From Pseudostreptobacillus hongkongensis (GTDB taxonomy: Bacteria; Fusobacteriota; Fusobacteriia; Fusobacteriales; Leptotrichiaceae), in contig NZ_LOHY01000075.1 of the NCBI RefSeq assembly GCF_001559795.1, forward strand, positions 1 through 39,900: a DNA stretch of 39,900 nt, given 5' to 3'. Within the stretch, counting starts at the first letter, position 1; the number at the start of each line of letters is the position of its first letter. Position numbers and translations under genes: made by a program. This document shows, piece by piece, positions 18,026-28,534 of this stretch. The notes below the pieces were generated by a model. That model saw only the letters and a program-made list of their open reading frames with translations, did not search any database and was not told the DNA's origin.

Positions 18026-18994
18026 TTATTTAGTTGTGATAACTATCTTATTATTTAATGTTTCATCTACTACAAGATTTGCATCAGGAATTAAAGATTT
18101 TAACGCTCTAGCTATATACATATCTTCTGAATTATACATTATACTAGTCTCATCTTTAATATCTTGATTATTGTATTTAGTTTCTTTTTTAGAATTTAAA
18201 GTATATCCTGCTAATGTTTTAGATATTTCTTCATTACCTGATTTTGATAATATTTCTATATTAAATACTACTTTTGCATCATCTCCTGTAATTATTACAG
18301 CATCTGTTTCAGGTTTTAAAGTATCATCTTTAAGTACTTTAACATATTTTAATCCTAAATCAGCTATTATTTTTTGAATTTCAACATCTGTTAATTTATG
18401 ATTTATTATATAGCTGAAATTTTCAGATTTAGAATTATTTTCTGATGTATATTCTACACCTAAATCAGCTTTCAATTTTTCTCCTACAGTTCTTGCATAT
18501 CCTGCTTTACCATTAGCATTTAAAATAGCTATTTTCTTACCAGTTAAGTTAGCTTCATTATTTTCTACTATTTCTGTATTTTCTTTAGTTATATCTTGTG
18601 TTATTAATAACTCTGGATTTTTATTAGATAAATCTTGTGCTAATTTATAGCTATCTATAATATTTTTATCTCCAAGTGATAATACTGGCATATCTATATA
18701 CATTTCTGGAGTAGCTCCATTTTCAATACCATTAAATCCGTGTGGAAAATATTTCTTTAAATCTACTAAGAAATCGTCTTCTTGATTTGAAATTTTAGAA
18801 TTAAAGTAATCTCCAACTTTTTTATCTTTAGTAATATATGTATCATCTGTTAATTTTATTACAGTTGTATTATATACTAAATAATATGCTCCATCTGCTT
18901 TTATTACCTTATTTCCTTCTATTTCTTTATTACTAGATACACCACATGATGCAATTAGTAATACAGTTAATAATGTTATTATTTTTTTTTTCAT
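18026..18994 (-). CDS. Lipoprotein with LytR C-terminal-type domain(s)
   Basis: The N-terminus (MKKKIITLLTVLLIASCG) is a lipoprotein signal with lipobox LIASC. A central region beginning KKIAILNANGKAGYARTVGEKL and ending DAVIITGDDA matches the LytR_C domain (PF13399), a small fold usually attached to LytR-CpsA-Psr phosphotransferases. The last ~75 residues (ISKTLAGYTLNSKKETKYNN..., then MYIARALKSLIP) look like a second, more degenerate copy. No LCP catalytic domain is present, so this is a stand-alone envelope protein, perhaps a wall-binding or accessory factor; its position before rsfS and mrdA is suggestive only. A GTG at 19003 is open, but AAGGTGG stands 5 nt before the ATG at 18994, which I chose. 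Confidence 0.75.
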   Translation of the reverse strand: MKKKIITLLTVLLIASCGVSSNKEIEGNKVIKADGAYYLVYNTTVIKLTDDTYITKDKKVGDYFNSKISNQEDDFLVDLKKYFPHGFNGIENGATPEMYIDMPVLSLGDKNIIDSYKLAQDLSNKNPELLITQDITKENTEIVENNEANLTGKKIAILNANGKAGYARTVGEKLKADLGVEYTSENNSKSENFSYIINHKLTDVEIQKIIADLGLKYVKVLKDDTLKPETDAVIITGDDAKVVFNIEILSKSGNEEISKTLAGYTLNSKKETKYNNQDIKDETSIMYNSEDMYIARALKSLIPDANLVVDETLNNKIVITTK

Positions 18995-19004
18995 TTTTAC
19001 CACC

Positions 19005-19703
19005 TTATATTAAATTTGAAATTGTAGAAACAACAGAAATTGCTGCTGTTTCAGCTCTTAATATTCTATTTCCTAAACTTATTTCTATAGCATTTTTAGA
19101 CTTTAAATATTCTATTTCATCTATACTAAAGCCACCTTCTGGTCCTATTATACAAAGTATATTTTTAATATCTTTATTAATAATATCTTTTAACTTAACA
19201 GAAGATATACTATTCTCATAAGCGTATATTATTATATCATAATTTTCATATTTTAATCTTTTAATTTCATTAATTAATTCTACATTTGTTCTTTTAATAG
19301 CTCTACACTGTTTCATACTTTCTTTAACTATGGTATCCCATTTTTCTTTTTTTTCATCTATTCTAACAACTACTCTTTCAGTTTTTAAAGGAATAATATT
19401 TCTTACTCCTAATTCTGTTAATTTCTGTATAAGTAATTTCATTTTTTCATTTTTAAGTATACCTATAGCTAAATCTATATTTACATCAAGTGAATATTTA
19501 TCTTCATTTTTTTCTATGATTTTAAGAATAACTTCACTTTTACTTATTTGATCTATTTCTGTTATATATTCATAATTATAGTCTATTGCACGAATTTTAT
19601 CTCCAATTTTATATCTATATACATTAACTAAATGCTTTATTTCATTTTTATCATTTATTTCTATATATTTATCATATACCTTATCTGCAATTACTGTTAA
19701 CAT
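19005..19703 (-). CDS. rsmE: 16S rRNA (uracil-N3) methyltransferase RsmE
   Basis: RsmE is a SPOUT-class enzyme that makes m3U1498 in 16S rRNA. The C-terminal knot signature is clear: IIGPEGGFSIDEIEYL followed by LGNRILRAETAAISVVSTI. KERVVVRIDEK-like residues and ESMKQCRAIKR in the middle match the family. The N-terminal ~70 residues fit the PUA-like RNA-binding domain. The length of 232 residues is normal. It is 8 nt downstream of ruvB and directly upstream of the LytR_C lipoprotein gene. Confidence 0.95.
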   Translation of the reverse strand: MLTVIADKVYDKYIEINDKNEIKHLVNVYRYKIGDKIRAIDYNYEYITEIDQISKSEVILKIIEKNEDKYSLDVNIDLAIGILKNEKMKLLIQKLTELGVRNIIPLKTERVVVRIDEKKEKWDTIVKESMKQCRAIKRTNVELINEIKRLKYENYDIIIYAYENSISSVKLKDIINKDIKNILCIIGPEGGFSIDEIEYLKSKNAIEISLGNRILRAETAAISVVSTISNLI

Positions 19704-19711
19704 AATTCCTC

Positions 19712-20722
19712 TTATCTTTTTAAATTTTCAAGTCCTAAATGCTTATATGCAAGATCTGTAACTTCTCTTCCACGCATTCCTACTTTTAATAAACCTAATT
19801 GTATTAAATATGGTTCATATACTTCTTCTAAAGTTCTTCTATCCTCACTTAGATTAGTTGCAAGAGTTTCTATACCTACAGGTCCTCCTGAATAGTTTTG
19901 AATTATAGAAAGAAGTAAATTTCTATCCATATCATCAAGTCCTTTATCATCAACCTTTAAAACTCTTATAACCTCATTCATTACACTTTCATCAACTATA
20001 CCATTACCATTTACAGTAGCATAATCTCTTGCTCTTTTCAACATTCTATTTGCAAGCCTTGGAGTTTGTCTACTTCTAACCGCAATATCTCTTAAAGATT
20101 TTTCAGTACATTTAATTTCCAAAATACTAGCTGATCTTTCTATAATCTTTACTAATTGATCTGTTGTATAGAAAACCATTCTATATTGTATACCAAATCT
20201 ATCTTTAAAAGGTTTTGATAGTTTCCCAGCTTGAGTTGTAGCACCTATTAATGTAAATTTTTTAAGTTCTACCCTATAACTTGTAGCACCATGACCTTTC
20301 CCTATCATTATATCTACCTTAAAATCTTCCATAGCCGAATAAAGTATTTCTTCAATATTTGTACTTAGTCTATGAATTTCATCTATAAATAGTATATCTC
20401 CATCTTCAAGAGTAGTTAAAATTGATACTAAGTCTCCAGCTTTTTCAAGAACAGGCCCTGATGTTATTTTAATATTAGTTCCCATTTCATTTGCTATAAC
20501 TGATGCCATAGTAGTTTTACCTAATCCTGGTGGGCCAAATAACAGTATATGATCTAAAGATTCATTTCTAATTTTAGCCGCTTTTATCGATATTTCTAAT
20601 GTTTCTTTCAAATCATCTTGACCTATATATTCTGAAAAATAATGAGGTCTTAAGTTATTAGTTTCCTGTAGATTTTCAAAATCTTCTAACATTTCACCTA
20701 AATCTAAAAATCTTTCTTCCAC
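19712..20722 (-). CDS. ruvB: Holliday junction branch-migration ATPase RuvB
   Basis: RuvB is the AAA+ motor that drives branch migration of Holliday junctions with RuvA. It shows RPHYFSEYIGQ, Walker A GPPGLGKT (63-70), Walker B LFIDEIHRL, sensor LIGATTQAG and the arginine-finger region FKDRFG, then the winged-helix end GLLKVGMRGREVTDLAYKHL. At 336 residues it is typical. The start is GTG, 5 nt after GGAGG. ruvA and ruvC are not in the window. Confidence 0.97.
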   Translation of the reverse strand: MEERFLDLGEMLEDFENLQETNNLRPHYFSEYIGQDDLKETLEISIKAAKIRNESLDHILLFGPPGLGKTTMASVIANEMGTNIKITSGPVLEKAGDLVSILTTLEDGDILFIDEIHRLSTNIEEILYSAMEDFKVDIMIGKGHGATSYRVELKKFTLIGATTQAGKLSKPFKDRFGIQYRMVFYTTDQLVKIIERSASILEIKCTEKSLRDIAVRSRQTPRLANRMLKRARDYATVNGNGIVDESVMNEVIRVLKVDDKGLDDMDRNLLLSIIQNYSGGPVGIETLATNLSEDRRTLEEVYEPYLIQLGLLKVGMRGREVTDLAYKHLGLENLKR

Positions 20723-20732
20723 AAGAGCCTCC

Positions 20733-21290
20733 CTATTCTAACTCTAATTCAATAATATTGTTATAAACCTCGGAATTATTTTCTGAAGTTATGAACTTAC
20801 CTTTTTCTAAGATTCCTACTTCAGCAAGTCTTGAATTACCATAATTTACTAGTTCCGATTTAAACTCTTCCAATTTTTCTAAATCACTATTTTTTTCTAT
20901 AAAAATATTACTTATCAAGTCATTTTTTTTAGAAACTTCCAAAATATTTTCTTTTATTTTCTGTTCTAAGTTTTTTGAAAAATTATTAATTAATAATTTA
21001 GACAATTTTTTATCATCATATTCAAAATTTTCTAAAATATTAATAGGAGATAAAACATGCTTTATCTCTAAGTCATTGTAGTTTATAGTATTATTATTAA
21101 ACCCTGATATATCTATTATTAAATCAGTCTTTTTTATACTTGGAGAATAATCTTCAATATCTATTCCTTCTAAATATTCTCCATATTTTTCTATTATTTC
21201 TCTATCTTCATATATATTTATTTTTCTATTAATATCTACTGGAGAAGATATTACTCCAAGTAACATTAATATTATATACATTTTTTTCAT
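20733..21290 (-). CDS. Exported protein of unknown function
   Basis: I do not recognise this 185-residue protein. It has a short N-terminal signal-like segment (MKKMYIILMLLGVISSPV) without a lipobox cysteine, so it may be secreted or periplasmic. The mature part is acidic and polar, with IYEDREIIEKYGEYLEGIDIEDY, a beta-like LIIDISG, and two lysine/glutamate-rich helices (SKNLEQKIKENILEVSKK; NSDLEKLEEFKSELVNYG), and it ends ELELE. A good GGAGGAG precedes the ATG, and its tight placement between glyS (20 nt) and ruvB (10 nt) argues that it is a real gene. Nothing in the neighbourhood predicts its function. Confidence 0.7.
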   Translation of the reverse strand: MKKMYIILMLLGVISSPVDINRKINIYEDREIIEKYGEYLEGIDIEDYSPSIKKTDLIIDISGFNNNTINYNDLEIKHVLSPINILENFEYDDKKLSKLLINNFSKNLEQKIKENILEVSKKNDLISNIFIEKNSDLEKLEEFKSELVNYGNSRLAEVGILEKGKFITSENNSEVYNNIIELELE

Positions 21291-21310
21291 ATCTTCTCCT
21301 CCTTTCGATA

Positions 21311-23317
21311 TTATACTTCTATTAAATCATTTAATTTACTTACTATTTTATCTACTAATGCAAGTCTATTATTTTTTATTTTTTCATCACTTACATTAAT
21401 TATTACTTTTTCAAAGAAATTATTTATTATATCATTATGTTCTATTAATAAATCAATATCTTCAAAATTAGAACTTAATTTTTCACTTAAACTATATAGT
21501 TCTTTTTCTTCTTCTGTTTCAAATAAGTTTGTATCTACTTCCTTATTATCACCTTTTGAAATATTTTTAAGTCTTTTAACAAGATTAATCAATAATTCAA
21601 ATTCAGGTTTAAGTGATAAGTGTTGTAATTTTTCAACTCTTTTAACTAAATCCATAATTCTTGTTTCTTTATTTATTTGGTAAGAAATTATACTCTTAGA
21701 ATAAGTATTAGCAAGTATAGCTTCTATTCTTTGTCTAAAGAAATCTTTAATATTTTCTAATGCTTTATCATTTAAAACTTTTTTATCTTCACTAAATATT
21801 TCAAATGTTTTGTTAATTAATTCAACATAATCTATATTTAATTTAGAATTTATAGCTGTAAGTATTATACCTTGAGTAGCACGTCTTAATGCATAAGGAT
21901 CTTTAGAACTTGTAGGTATTAAACCAACACTAAAACATCCAACTAAAGTATCTATTTTATCTGCTATAGATGCTATAGTTCCTTCTATTGTGCTTGGTAA
22001 TATATCCCCGTTATATCTAGGTAAATAGTGTTCAAATATACCTTTTGCTACATCTTTATTTTCCCCAGCTTTTTCTGCATAAACTGAACCCATAAATCCT
22101 TGTAACTTAGTAAATTCTTTTTCACTAATTACATTAGAAACTAAATCTGCTTTTGCTAAATATACAGTTCTTAATATATTTTCACTATTAGAAAGACTTA
22201 AATCATCTATTAAATATTTTGCAATTTTTGTACTTCTTTCTATTTTATCAAATATAGTTCCCATATCTTTTTGGAAAGTTACTAATTTTAATTTTTCAAC
22301 ATTACTATCAAGACTAACTTTTAAATCTTCATCAAAGAAGAATTTAGCATCTGCTAATCTAGGTTCTATAACTTTTTCATTTCCTTTTTTAACAAGTTCT
22401 GAATATTCAGGTGCATTTCTTATTAATACAAATTTATTAGTAAGTTTACCTTGACTATCACGAACTGGGAAATATCTTTGATGAGTTTCCATAGTGATAG
22501 TTATAATATCTTCTGGTAATTCAAGGTAATCTTTATTAAATTCACCCTTAATAGCATAAGGATATTCAACTAAGTTATATACCTCATCTAATAGATAATT
22601 ATTAACTACTACATTATCACCATCATTTTCACAATTTGATTTTATACTTTCTAAAAGCATAGATTTACGAAGCTCAGGATTTACTACAACAAATTCTTTA
22701 AGTAATTTTTCTTCATAAGATCTTGAATCATCTATTAATAATTCCTGATTTCCATAAATTCTCATACCACGACTAATATTTGATGCTTTAATTCCTTCAA
22801 AACTAAAATCAACAACTTCATCATCAACTGTTGCAAGTATCCATTTTATAGGTCTTGCAAATCTAAATGTATTATTTCCCCATTTCATATTACTATCAAA
22901 TTCAAAAGATCTAATAACTTTATCTAAAATATTTGGTAAAACTTTTTTTGTTTCTATACCTTTTATAAATCTTTCAGTATATATGTATTCACCTTTATCA
23001 GATTTTTCAATTTTAATATCTTCTTCAGATAATCCTTGTGATTTTAAAAATCCAAGTGCTGCTTGAGTAAGTTTACCATCTTTATATGCTACAGTTATTG
23101 AAGGTCCTAATTTTTTTTCATATAAATCTTCTTGTATTTCAGATAAATTTTCTATATATACTGCCATTCTTCTTGGAGAATTATATGCTTTTAATCCATC
23201 AAATTTTATTCTTTCTTTAGCAAGTTCATTACTTAAGATATTAGATAAATCCTCACTTGATTTTTTTACGTATCTTGAAGGTAGTTCTTCAACCCCTATT
23301 TCAAAAAGAAATCTCAT
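21311..23317 (-). CDS. glyS: Glycyl-tRNA synthetase beta subunit
   Basis: This is the tRNA-binding and HD-like subunit of the alpha2beta2-type bacterial glycyl-tRNA synthetase. The N-terminus FEIGVEELPSRYV is diagnostic, as are ARPIKWILA, METHQRYFPV, LADAKFFFDEDLK and SKDPYALRRATQGI. The length of 668 residues is within the usual ~690. The start overlaps the glyQ stop (TAATG), so the two subunits are translationally coupled, which suits 1:1 assembly. Confidence 0.97.
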   Translation of the reverse strand: MRFLFEIGVEELPSRYVKKSSEDLSNILSNELAKERIKFDGLKAYNSPRRMAVYIENLSEIQEDLYEKKLGPSITVAYKDGKLTQAALGFLKSQGLSEEDIKIEKSDKGEYIYTERFIKGIETKKVLPNILDKVIRSFEFDSNMKWGNNTFRFARPIKWILATVDDEVVDFSFEGIKASNISRGMRIYGNQELLIDDSRSYEEKLLKEFVVVNPELRKSMLLESIKSNCENDGDNVVVNNYLLDEVYNLVEYPYAIKGEFNKDYLELPEDIITITMETHQRYFPVRDSQGKLTNKFVLIRNAPEYSELVKKGNEKVIEPRLADAKFFFDEDLKVSLDSNVEKLKLVTFQKDMGTIFDKIERSTKIAKYLIDDLSLSNSENILRTVYLAKADLVSNVISEKEFTKLQGFMGSVYAEKAGENKDVAKGIFEHYLPRYNGDILPSTIEGTIASIADKIDTLVGCFSVGLIPTSSKDPYALRRATQGIILTAINSKLNIDYVELINKTFEIFSEDKKVLNDKALENIKDFFRQRIEAILANTYSKSIISYQINKETRIMDLVKRVEKLQHLSLKPEFELLINLVKRLKNISKGDNKEVDTNLFETEEEKELYSLSEKLSSNFEDIDLLIEHNDIINNFFEKVIINVSDEKIKNNRLALVDKIVSKLNDLIEV

Positions 23318-24198
23318 TAGTTTTTACCTCCTTTTTTCAATAATGGATGTCCTAAATTAGCTCTTGCTTCAACAAAAATTTCAGCACATTTTTTTGCAAG
23401 TTCCCTAACTCTAAGTATATACGACATACGTTCTGTTGTACTTATAGCCCCACGTGCATCAAGATTATTAAAAGTATGTGAACATTTTAATACATAATCA
23501 TAAGCAGGTAATACTAATTTATGTTTTAAACAATTATTCGCTTCTTTTTCATAAATATCAAATAAGTTAAAGTTCATGTCTATATCACTTACTTCAAAAC
23601 TATATTTACTCATTTCATATTCATATTGGAAACGTCTTTCTCCATATTTAACACCCTCTGACCAATCAAGATCATAGACATTATCTTTATTTTGAAGATA
23701 AAGTGCTATTCTTTCAAGACCATAAGTTATTTCAGAAGGAACTATTTCAACTTCTATTCCTCCTACTTGTTGGAAGTATGTAAATTGAGTTATTTCCATA
23801 CCATCTAACCACACTTCCCAACCAAGTCCCCAAGCACCTAGTGTAGGTGATTCCCAGTTATCTTCAACAAATCTTATATCATGATTTTTAACATCTATAC
23901 CCAATGCTTCTAAACTTTTTAAGTATAGTTCTTGAATGTTATCTGGTGATGGTTTCATAATAACCTGGAATTGATGATGTTGATAAACTCTATTAGGGTT
24001 TTTACCATATCTACCATCTTTCGGTCTTCTAGAAGGTTCAACATAAGCAATATTCCATGGTTCAGGACCAAGTGACATTAAAAAGGTATCAGGATTAAAA
24101 GTTCCTGCACCTGTTTCAACATCATAAGGATTACCTATTATACAACCTTGTTTACTCCAATATTTTTGTAACGTTAGTATTATATCTTGAAAATACAT
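23317..24198 (-). CDS. glyQ: Glycyl-tRNA synthetase alpha subunit
   Basis: This is the catalytic class II subunit that activates glycine and charges tRNA-Gly with GlyS. Recognisable blocks are [19 protein letters not shown] near the start, [33 protein letters not shown] (class II motif 2), and [17 protein letters not shown]. The length of 293 residues is normal. It lies 12 nt after lspA. There is no T-box leader ahead of glyQ: it sits inside an operon with no room for one. Confidence 0.97.
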   Translation of the reverse strand: MYFQDIILTLQKYWSKQGCIIGNPYDVETGAGTFNPDTFLMSLGPEPWNIAYVEPSRRPKDGRYGKNPNRVYQHHQFQVIMKPSPDNIQELYLKSLEALGIDVKNHDIRFVEDNWESPTLGAWGLGWEVWLDGMEITQFTYFQQVGGIEVEIVPSEITYGLERIALYLQNKDNVYDLDWSEGVKYGERRFQYEYEMSKYSFEVSDIDMNFNLFDIYEKEANNCLKHKLVLPAYDYVLKCSHTFNNLDARGAISTTERMSYILRVRELAKKCAEIFVEARANLGHPLLKKGGKN

Positions 24199-24210
24199 AT
24201 TGGTCTCCTT

Positions 24211-24675
24211 TTATTTTTTCTTAAAATATTCTCTGATAGATACATAAATTAATATATATATTCCTATATGTATCCACATATCTGCAACATTAAATATGAA
24301 TCCCCATATACCTCTAAAGTCTATCATATCTATAACAAACCCTCTAAAATATCTATCTAACATATTACCAGTTGCACCTGCTGCTATAAATACTATAGCA
24401 ACTTTATTTATATATTTTGTTTTTAAAAAATTATTCCATTCAGTATAAAGTAAATAAGCAATTAAAATAGTACTTACTACAGTAAATACAAGTATATTAC
24501 CTTGAAATAAACCAAATATTCCACCATGATTTTCTATATATGTTAATTTAAAAAATTCACCTATAACATCTATAAAATATCCTATATTACCATTTGATAA
24601 TACAAACATTATTTGTTTAGTTATTTGATCTAAAAATACAAGGAATACATATAGTATTATTAATAAAGCATACAT
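24211..24675 (-). CDS. lspA: Lipoprotein signal peptidase (signal peptidase II)
   Basis: LspA is an inner-membrane aspartyl protease that removes signal peptides from lipidated prolipoproteins. It shows four membrane segments and the conserved blocks DQITK (16-20), ENHGGIFGLFQ, GNMLDR with catalytic Asp107, and FNVADMWI with catalytic Asp132. The length of 154 residues is typical. The ATG overlaps the ileS stop (TAATG); the ileS-lspA pairing is seen in many bacteria. Likely substrates in this window are the lipoproteins at 5724, 18026 and 27476. Confidence 0.96.
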   Translation of the reverse strand: MYALLIILYVFLVFLDQITKQIMFVLSNGNIGYFIDVIGEFFKLTYIENHGGIFGLFQGNILVFTVVSTILIAYLLYTEWNNFLKTKYINKVAIVFIAAGATGNMLDRYFRGFVIDMIDFRGIWGFIFNVADMWIHIGIYILIYVSIREYFKKK

Positions 24676-27464
24676 TAATTATTCTCCTTAATCATTCTTA
24701 ATACTTTTGCATCTCTTAATGTTACATCTGGAAATTCTGAATCTTGTCCAATTTCTAAGCTATATTTCCAACATCTTTCACATTTTTTACCTAAAGCTTT
24801 AACTACTTTAACTTTTATTCCTTCAATATCAGTATCTTCAAGATCACTAGCATCTGTAAATTCTACTTGAGATACTAAGAATATATCTGATATATCCCAT
24901 TCACTATATCCTTTAACAAATTCATAATTGCTATTTGATATATTTATTAATACTCTTGCATCAAGTGATAAACCAATTAATCCATTTTGTCTTTCACTTT
25001 CTATTTTCTTATTAACTTCTTTTCTTAATTCATAAAGTTTAGACCATTTTGAAGCTAATTCTTCATTTACATATTCAGGTTTTTCTTGTATCCAAGAAGC
25101 TAAATGAACACTTTCTTCTTTATTTTCATAATCTAATCTTTCCCAAATTTCCTCAGCTGTAAATGATAATATTGGCGAAATTACTCTTACTAATACATCT
25201 AACATTTCACTAAGTACTGTTTGAGCTGATCTTCTTTCAACAGATGTTTTATATTCGCAATATAGTCTATCTTTTATTATATCTAAATAAAATGATGACA
25301 TATCTACTGAACAGAAGTATAAGATTTCTTGTAACAATGAATAAAATTCATAGTTTTCATAATGTTTTTTAGTAGTTTCTTTTAATTTTTCAAGTCTATG
25401 AAGTGCCCATTTATCTATTTCTAACATATCCTTATATTCTACTTTATCTGAATTTCTATTAAAGTCATGTATATTTCCTAATAGATATCTTATAGTATTT
25501 CTTATCTTTCTATATGAATCACTCATTTGTTGAATTATATTATCAGAAAGTCTTACATCTTCTCTATAATCAACTGAAGCTGCCCATAATCTTAATATAT
25601 CTGCTCCATGTACATCTATTATATCTTTAGGCCCTATAGTATTTCCTATAGACTTAGACATTTTTCTTCCTTGTCCATCCATAACAAATCCATGAGTTAA
25701 GATTTTTTTGTATGGTGCATCAAATGTTGAAGCAACAGATGTAAGTAATGATGATTGGAACCACCCTCTATGTTGATCTGATCCTTCTAAGTATAGATCA
25801 ACAGGTCTTTGATATCCTCTTTCAACGACTACTGATCTATGAGAAACTCCTGAATCAAACCATACATCTAATATACTTTGTTCTTTTCTTATTTCTATAT
25901 CTTTAAGATTGAATTTATTAATTAATTCCTCACCTATTATTTCACGTGCAGAATATTTCCACCATATATTAGTACCTTCTTTTGAAACTAAATCTATAAC
26001 TCTTTCCATTATTTCATGTTCATATATTACTTCATTAGTCTTTTCATTGTAGAATATAGGGATAGGGACTCCCCAAACTCTTTGTCTTGATATAGTCCAA
26101 TCTGGTCTATTTTCCATCATAGATGTTATTCTATTTCTTCCCCAAGTTGGAACAAATTCAACATCTAGTAGTTTCTTTAAAGCATTTTCTCTAACTTCAC
26201 CATCAACTTTTATAAACCATTGTTCAGTTGCTCTGAATATTACAGGTTTTTTACTTCTCCAATCATGTGGATATGAGTGTCTTATAACCCTAGTTGAAAG
26301 CAGGTTTCCTTTATTAGTTAAATCTTCCATTATTGCTTTATTAGCTTTTTTATAGAATAATCCTTCATAACCAGGAGCTTCACTTGTCATATGTCCTTTA
26401 TTATCAACTGGAGATAATATTCCTATATTATATTTCTGTGCAGCTATAAAGTCATCTGCTCCGTGTCCTGGTGCAGTATGTACACATCCTGTACCTGCAT
26501 CAAGAGTAACATGATCTCCTAATATTACTATAGATTCTCTAAAGTATAAAGGATGTGTGTATTTTATGTATTCTAAATCTTTACCTATAAATTCTTTTAT
26601 CAATTCGTATTCAAATACTCCCATATCAGCAAATGCTTTATCTGCTAACTCTTTTGCAAGTATTAAATTACCTTTTTCTGTTTTATATACTCCATATACA
26701 AACTCTTCATTTAAACATATAGCAAGGTTTGCAGGTATAGTCCATGGAGTAGTAGTCCATATAACTAAGAAAGTATTATATAGTCCTAATTTTTTATTAC
26801 TTTCATCAGTTAATGCCATTTTTACATATATAGAATCAGAATCTACATCTTTATATTCTATTTCAGCTTCAGCAAGAGCAGTTTCTGTAGTTGGTGACCA
26901 ATAAACTGGTTTTAATCCTTTATACACATATCCATTTTCATAAATATCTCTAAACACTCTTAATTCTTCAGCTTCAAATTCTTTATTTAAAGTAATATAT
27001 GGATTATTCCAATCTCCTAATATTCCCATACGAACAAAATCTTTTTTCTGATTTTCAACAGATTTTAAAGCATATTTTCTACAAGCTTCTCTTAGTTCAA
27101 GAGGTGTCATAGTCTTAGCTTTTTCACCTAAATCTTGTATCATTTTCCATTCTATAGGTAATCCATGAGTATCCCATCCTGGTATATATGGAGCGTTAAA
27201 TCCTTGTAACCTCTTATATTTTAATATTATATCTTTAAGTATCTTATTTATCGCATGCCCTATATGTAGATCACCATTTGCATAAGGCGGTCCATCATGT
27301 AAGAAAAATACTGGTTTATCTGAATCTAAACTTTTTTCATAAATATTCTTTTTAGTCCATTCTCTTATAGTTAACGGCTCTTTTTGAGCAAGATTTGCTT
27401 TCATCTTAAAACTTGTTTTTGGTAAATTAAGTGTTGACGCATAATCTAATTTATTTTCTTCCAT
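24675..27464 (-). CDS. ileS: Isoleucyl-tRNA synthetase
   Basis: This class I synthetase charges tRNA-Ile and edits valine. It has HIGH in [15 protein letters not shown], the editing-domain segment [23 protein letters not shown], and [11 protein letters not shown]-terminal zinc ribbon begins [10 protein letters not shown], but the second Cys pair expected some 20 residues later is replaced by [11 protein letters not shown], so the usual four-Cys site is incomplete. The frame is open to an ATG at 27476 that overlaps the potD stop, but GGGAGG lies between it and the ATG at 27464, which I take as the start (929 residues). Confidence 0.96.
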   Translation of the reverse strand: MEENKLDYASTLNLPKTSFKMKANLAQKEPLTIREWTKKNIYEKSLDSDKPVFFLHDGPPYANGDLHIGHAINKILKDIILKYKRLQGFNAPYIPGWDTHGLPIEWKMIQDLGEKAKTMTPLELREACRKYALKSVENQKKDFVRMGILGDWNNPYITLNKEFEAEELRVFRDIYENGYVYKGLKPVYWSPTTETALAEAEIEYKDVDSDSIYVKMALTDESNKKLGLYNTFLVIWTTTPWTIPANLAICLNEEFVYGVYKTEKGNLILAKELADKAFADMGVFEYELIKEFIGKDLEYIKYTHPLYFRESIVILGDHVTLDAGTGCVHTAPGHGADDFIAAQKYNIGILSPVDNKGHMTSEAPGYEGLFYKKANKAIMEDLTNKGNLLSTRVIRHSYPHDWRSKKPVIFRATEQWFIKVDGEVRENALKKLLDVEFVPTWGRNRITSMMENRPDWTISRQRVWGVPIPIFYNEKTNEVIYEHEIMERVIDLVSKEGTNIWWKYSAREIIGEELINKFNLKDIEIRKEQSILDVWFDSGVSHRSVVVERGYQRPVDLYLEGSDQHRGWFQSSLLTSVASTFDAPYKKILTHGFVMDGQGRKMSKSIGNTIGPKDIIDVHGADILRLWAASVDYREDVRLSDNIIQQMSDSYRKIRNTIRYLLGNIHDFNRNSDKVEYKDMLEIDKWALHRLEKLKETTKKHYENYEFYSLLQEILYFCSVDMSSFYLDIIKDRLYCEYKTSVERRSAQTVLSEMLDVLVRVISPILSFTAEEIWERLDYENKEESVHLASWIQEKPEYVNEELASKWSKLYELRKEVNKKIESERQNGLIGLSLDARVLINISNSNYEFVKGYSEWDISDIFLVSQVEFTDASDLEDTDIEGIKVKVVKALGKKCERCWKYSLEIGQDSEFPDVTLRDAKVLRMIKENN

Positions 27465-27475
27465 CTTTCCTCCCA

Positions 27476-28522
27476 TTATTTAACTAACTTTATTTCATTC
27501 CAAATTTTATCTTGTATCTCTTTTGTTTCTTCATCTAATGCTCTTGGTAATTTTGAATTATTCAATATTTCTTCCACTGAAATTATTGGTTTAACTTCAC
27601 TAATTTCTTCTACTCCTTTTATTACACTAGGATTTCTTAAACTTTTTAAAACTTCAACAAAATTTTCAGGTCTGTATAAAAATTCTAAAAATTTATACGC
27701 ATTTTCTTTGTGAGGTGCTGCTTTTGCAATTACCATACTATCTATGTACATCATAGCACCTTTAGGTATGAAATAATCAAAATTAATTTCTTCTTCTTTT
27801 TCAACTTCATAATACACATCAGGATAACCATGAACTACAACAAATTCACCACTTGCAATTCCTTTTCCAGATGCATTAGTATCAAATTTAGCTATATTTG
27901 CTTTCCAAGAATTTATTTTCTCTTTAGCTTTATTTAATTCATCTATATCTTTACTATCAGATTCATATCCTAAATATTGAAGCGCAAGTCCTAAAACTTC
28001 ACGTCCATCATCTAACATAGCCATACGCCCTTTGTATTTTTTATCTAAAAATATATCTGCACTTTTTTCATAATTTTTAACAAATTTATTATTAACAGTT
28101 ATACCTGTTGCCATATATGAATAAGGTATAGTATAGTTTAATCCCTCATCATATGTTTTAGAAATTTCAAAAAGTTTTAATCTATCATCTAAATTATCAA
28201 AAGTAGATCCTAATTTTGACTTATCTAATTTTTCTAATAAATCATGATTTAACATAAAAGGTATATAATCTGTTGATGGTGATAATATATCATAATCACT
28301 AGCCCCAGCTAAAAGTTTAGCTATCATAGTATCATTATTATCATAATAACTTAAATTAACCTTAATATTAGTCTCTTCTTCAAAATCCTTTATTATCTTA
28401 TCTGGTATAAATGAAGTAAATGTATATATATTTAAAACATTTTGATCCTTTGATTCATTATTACCACATCCAACAACAAATACTACTATTAGCATTAAAA
28501 GTATAACTATTTTTTTGTGCAA
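27476..28522 (-). CDS. potD: Spermidine/putrescine-binding lipoprotein (PotD-like)
   Basis: This is a solute-binding protein of the polyamine ABC importer family. A lipoprotein signal with lipobox VVGCG is followed by [44 protein letters not shown], typical of PotD/Pot[21 protein letters not shown] and [15 protein letters not shown] line the cleft in relatives. The length of 348 residues is normal. It starts with TTG, 8 nt after AGGAGG. The ABC parts (potA, potB, potC) are not adjacent; it sits alone between tex and ileS, so the permease must be elsewhere or the protein works with another transporter. Confidence 0.88.
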   Translation of the reverse strand: MHKKIVILLMLIVVFVVGCGNNESKDQNVLNIYTFTSFIPDKIIKDFEEETNIKVNLSYYDNNDTMIAKLLAGASDYDILSPSTDYIPFMLNHDLLEKLDKSKLGSTFDNLDDRLKLFEISKTYDEGLNYTIPYSYMATGITVNNKFVKNYEKSADIFLDKKYKGRMAMLDDGREVLGLALQYLGYESDSKDIDELNKAKEKINSWKANIAKFDTNASGKGIASGEFVVVHGYPDVYYEVEKEEEINFDYFIPKGAMMYIDSMVIAKAAPHKENAYKFLEFLYRPENFVEVLKSLRNPSVIKGVEEISEVKPIISVEEILNNSKLPRALDEETKEIQDKIWNEIKLVK

Positions 28523-28534
28523 TTTATCTACCTC

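Noticed and set aside
23310-24250. T-box or other tRNA-sensing leader ahead of glyQS or ileS
   Set aside because: Gaps before these genes are 12 nt or overlaps; no room for a leader and no T-box core sequence seen.
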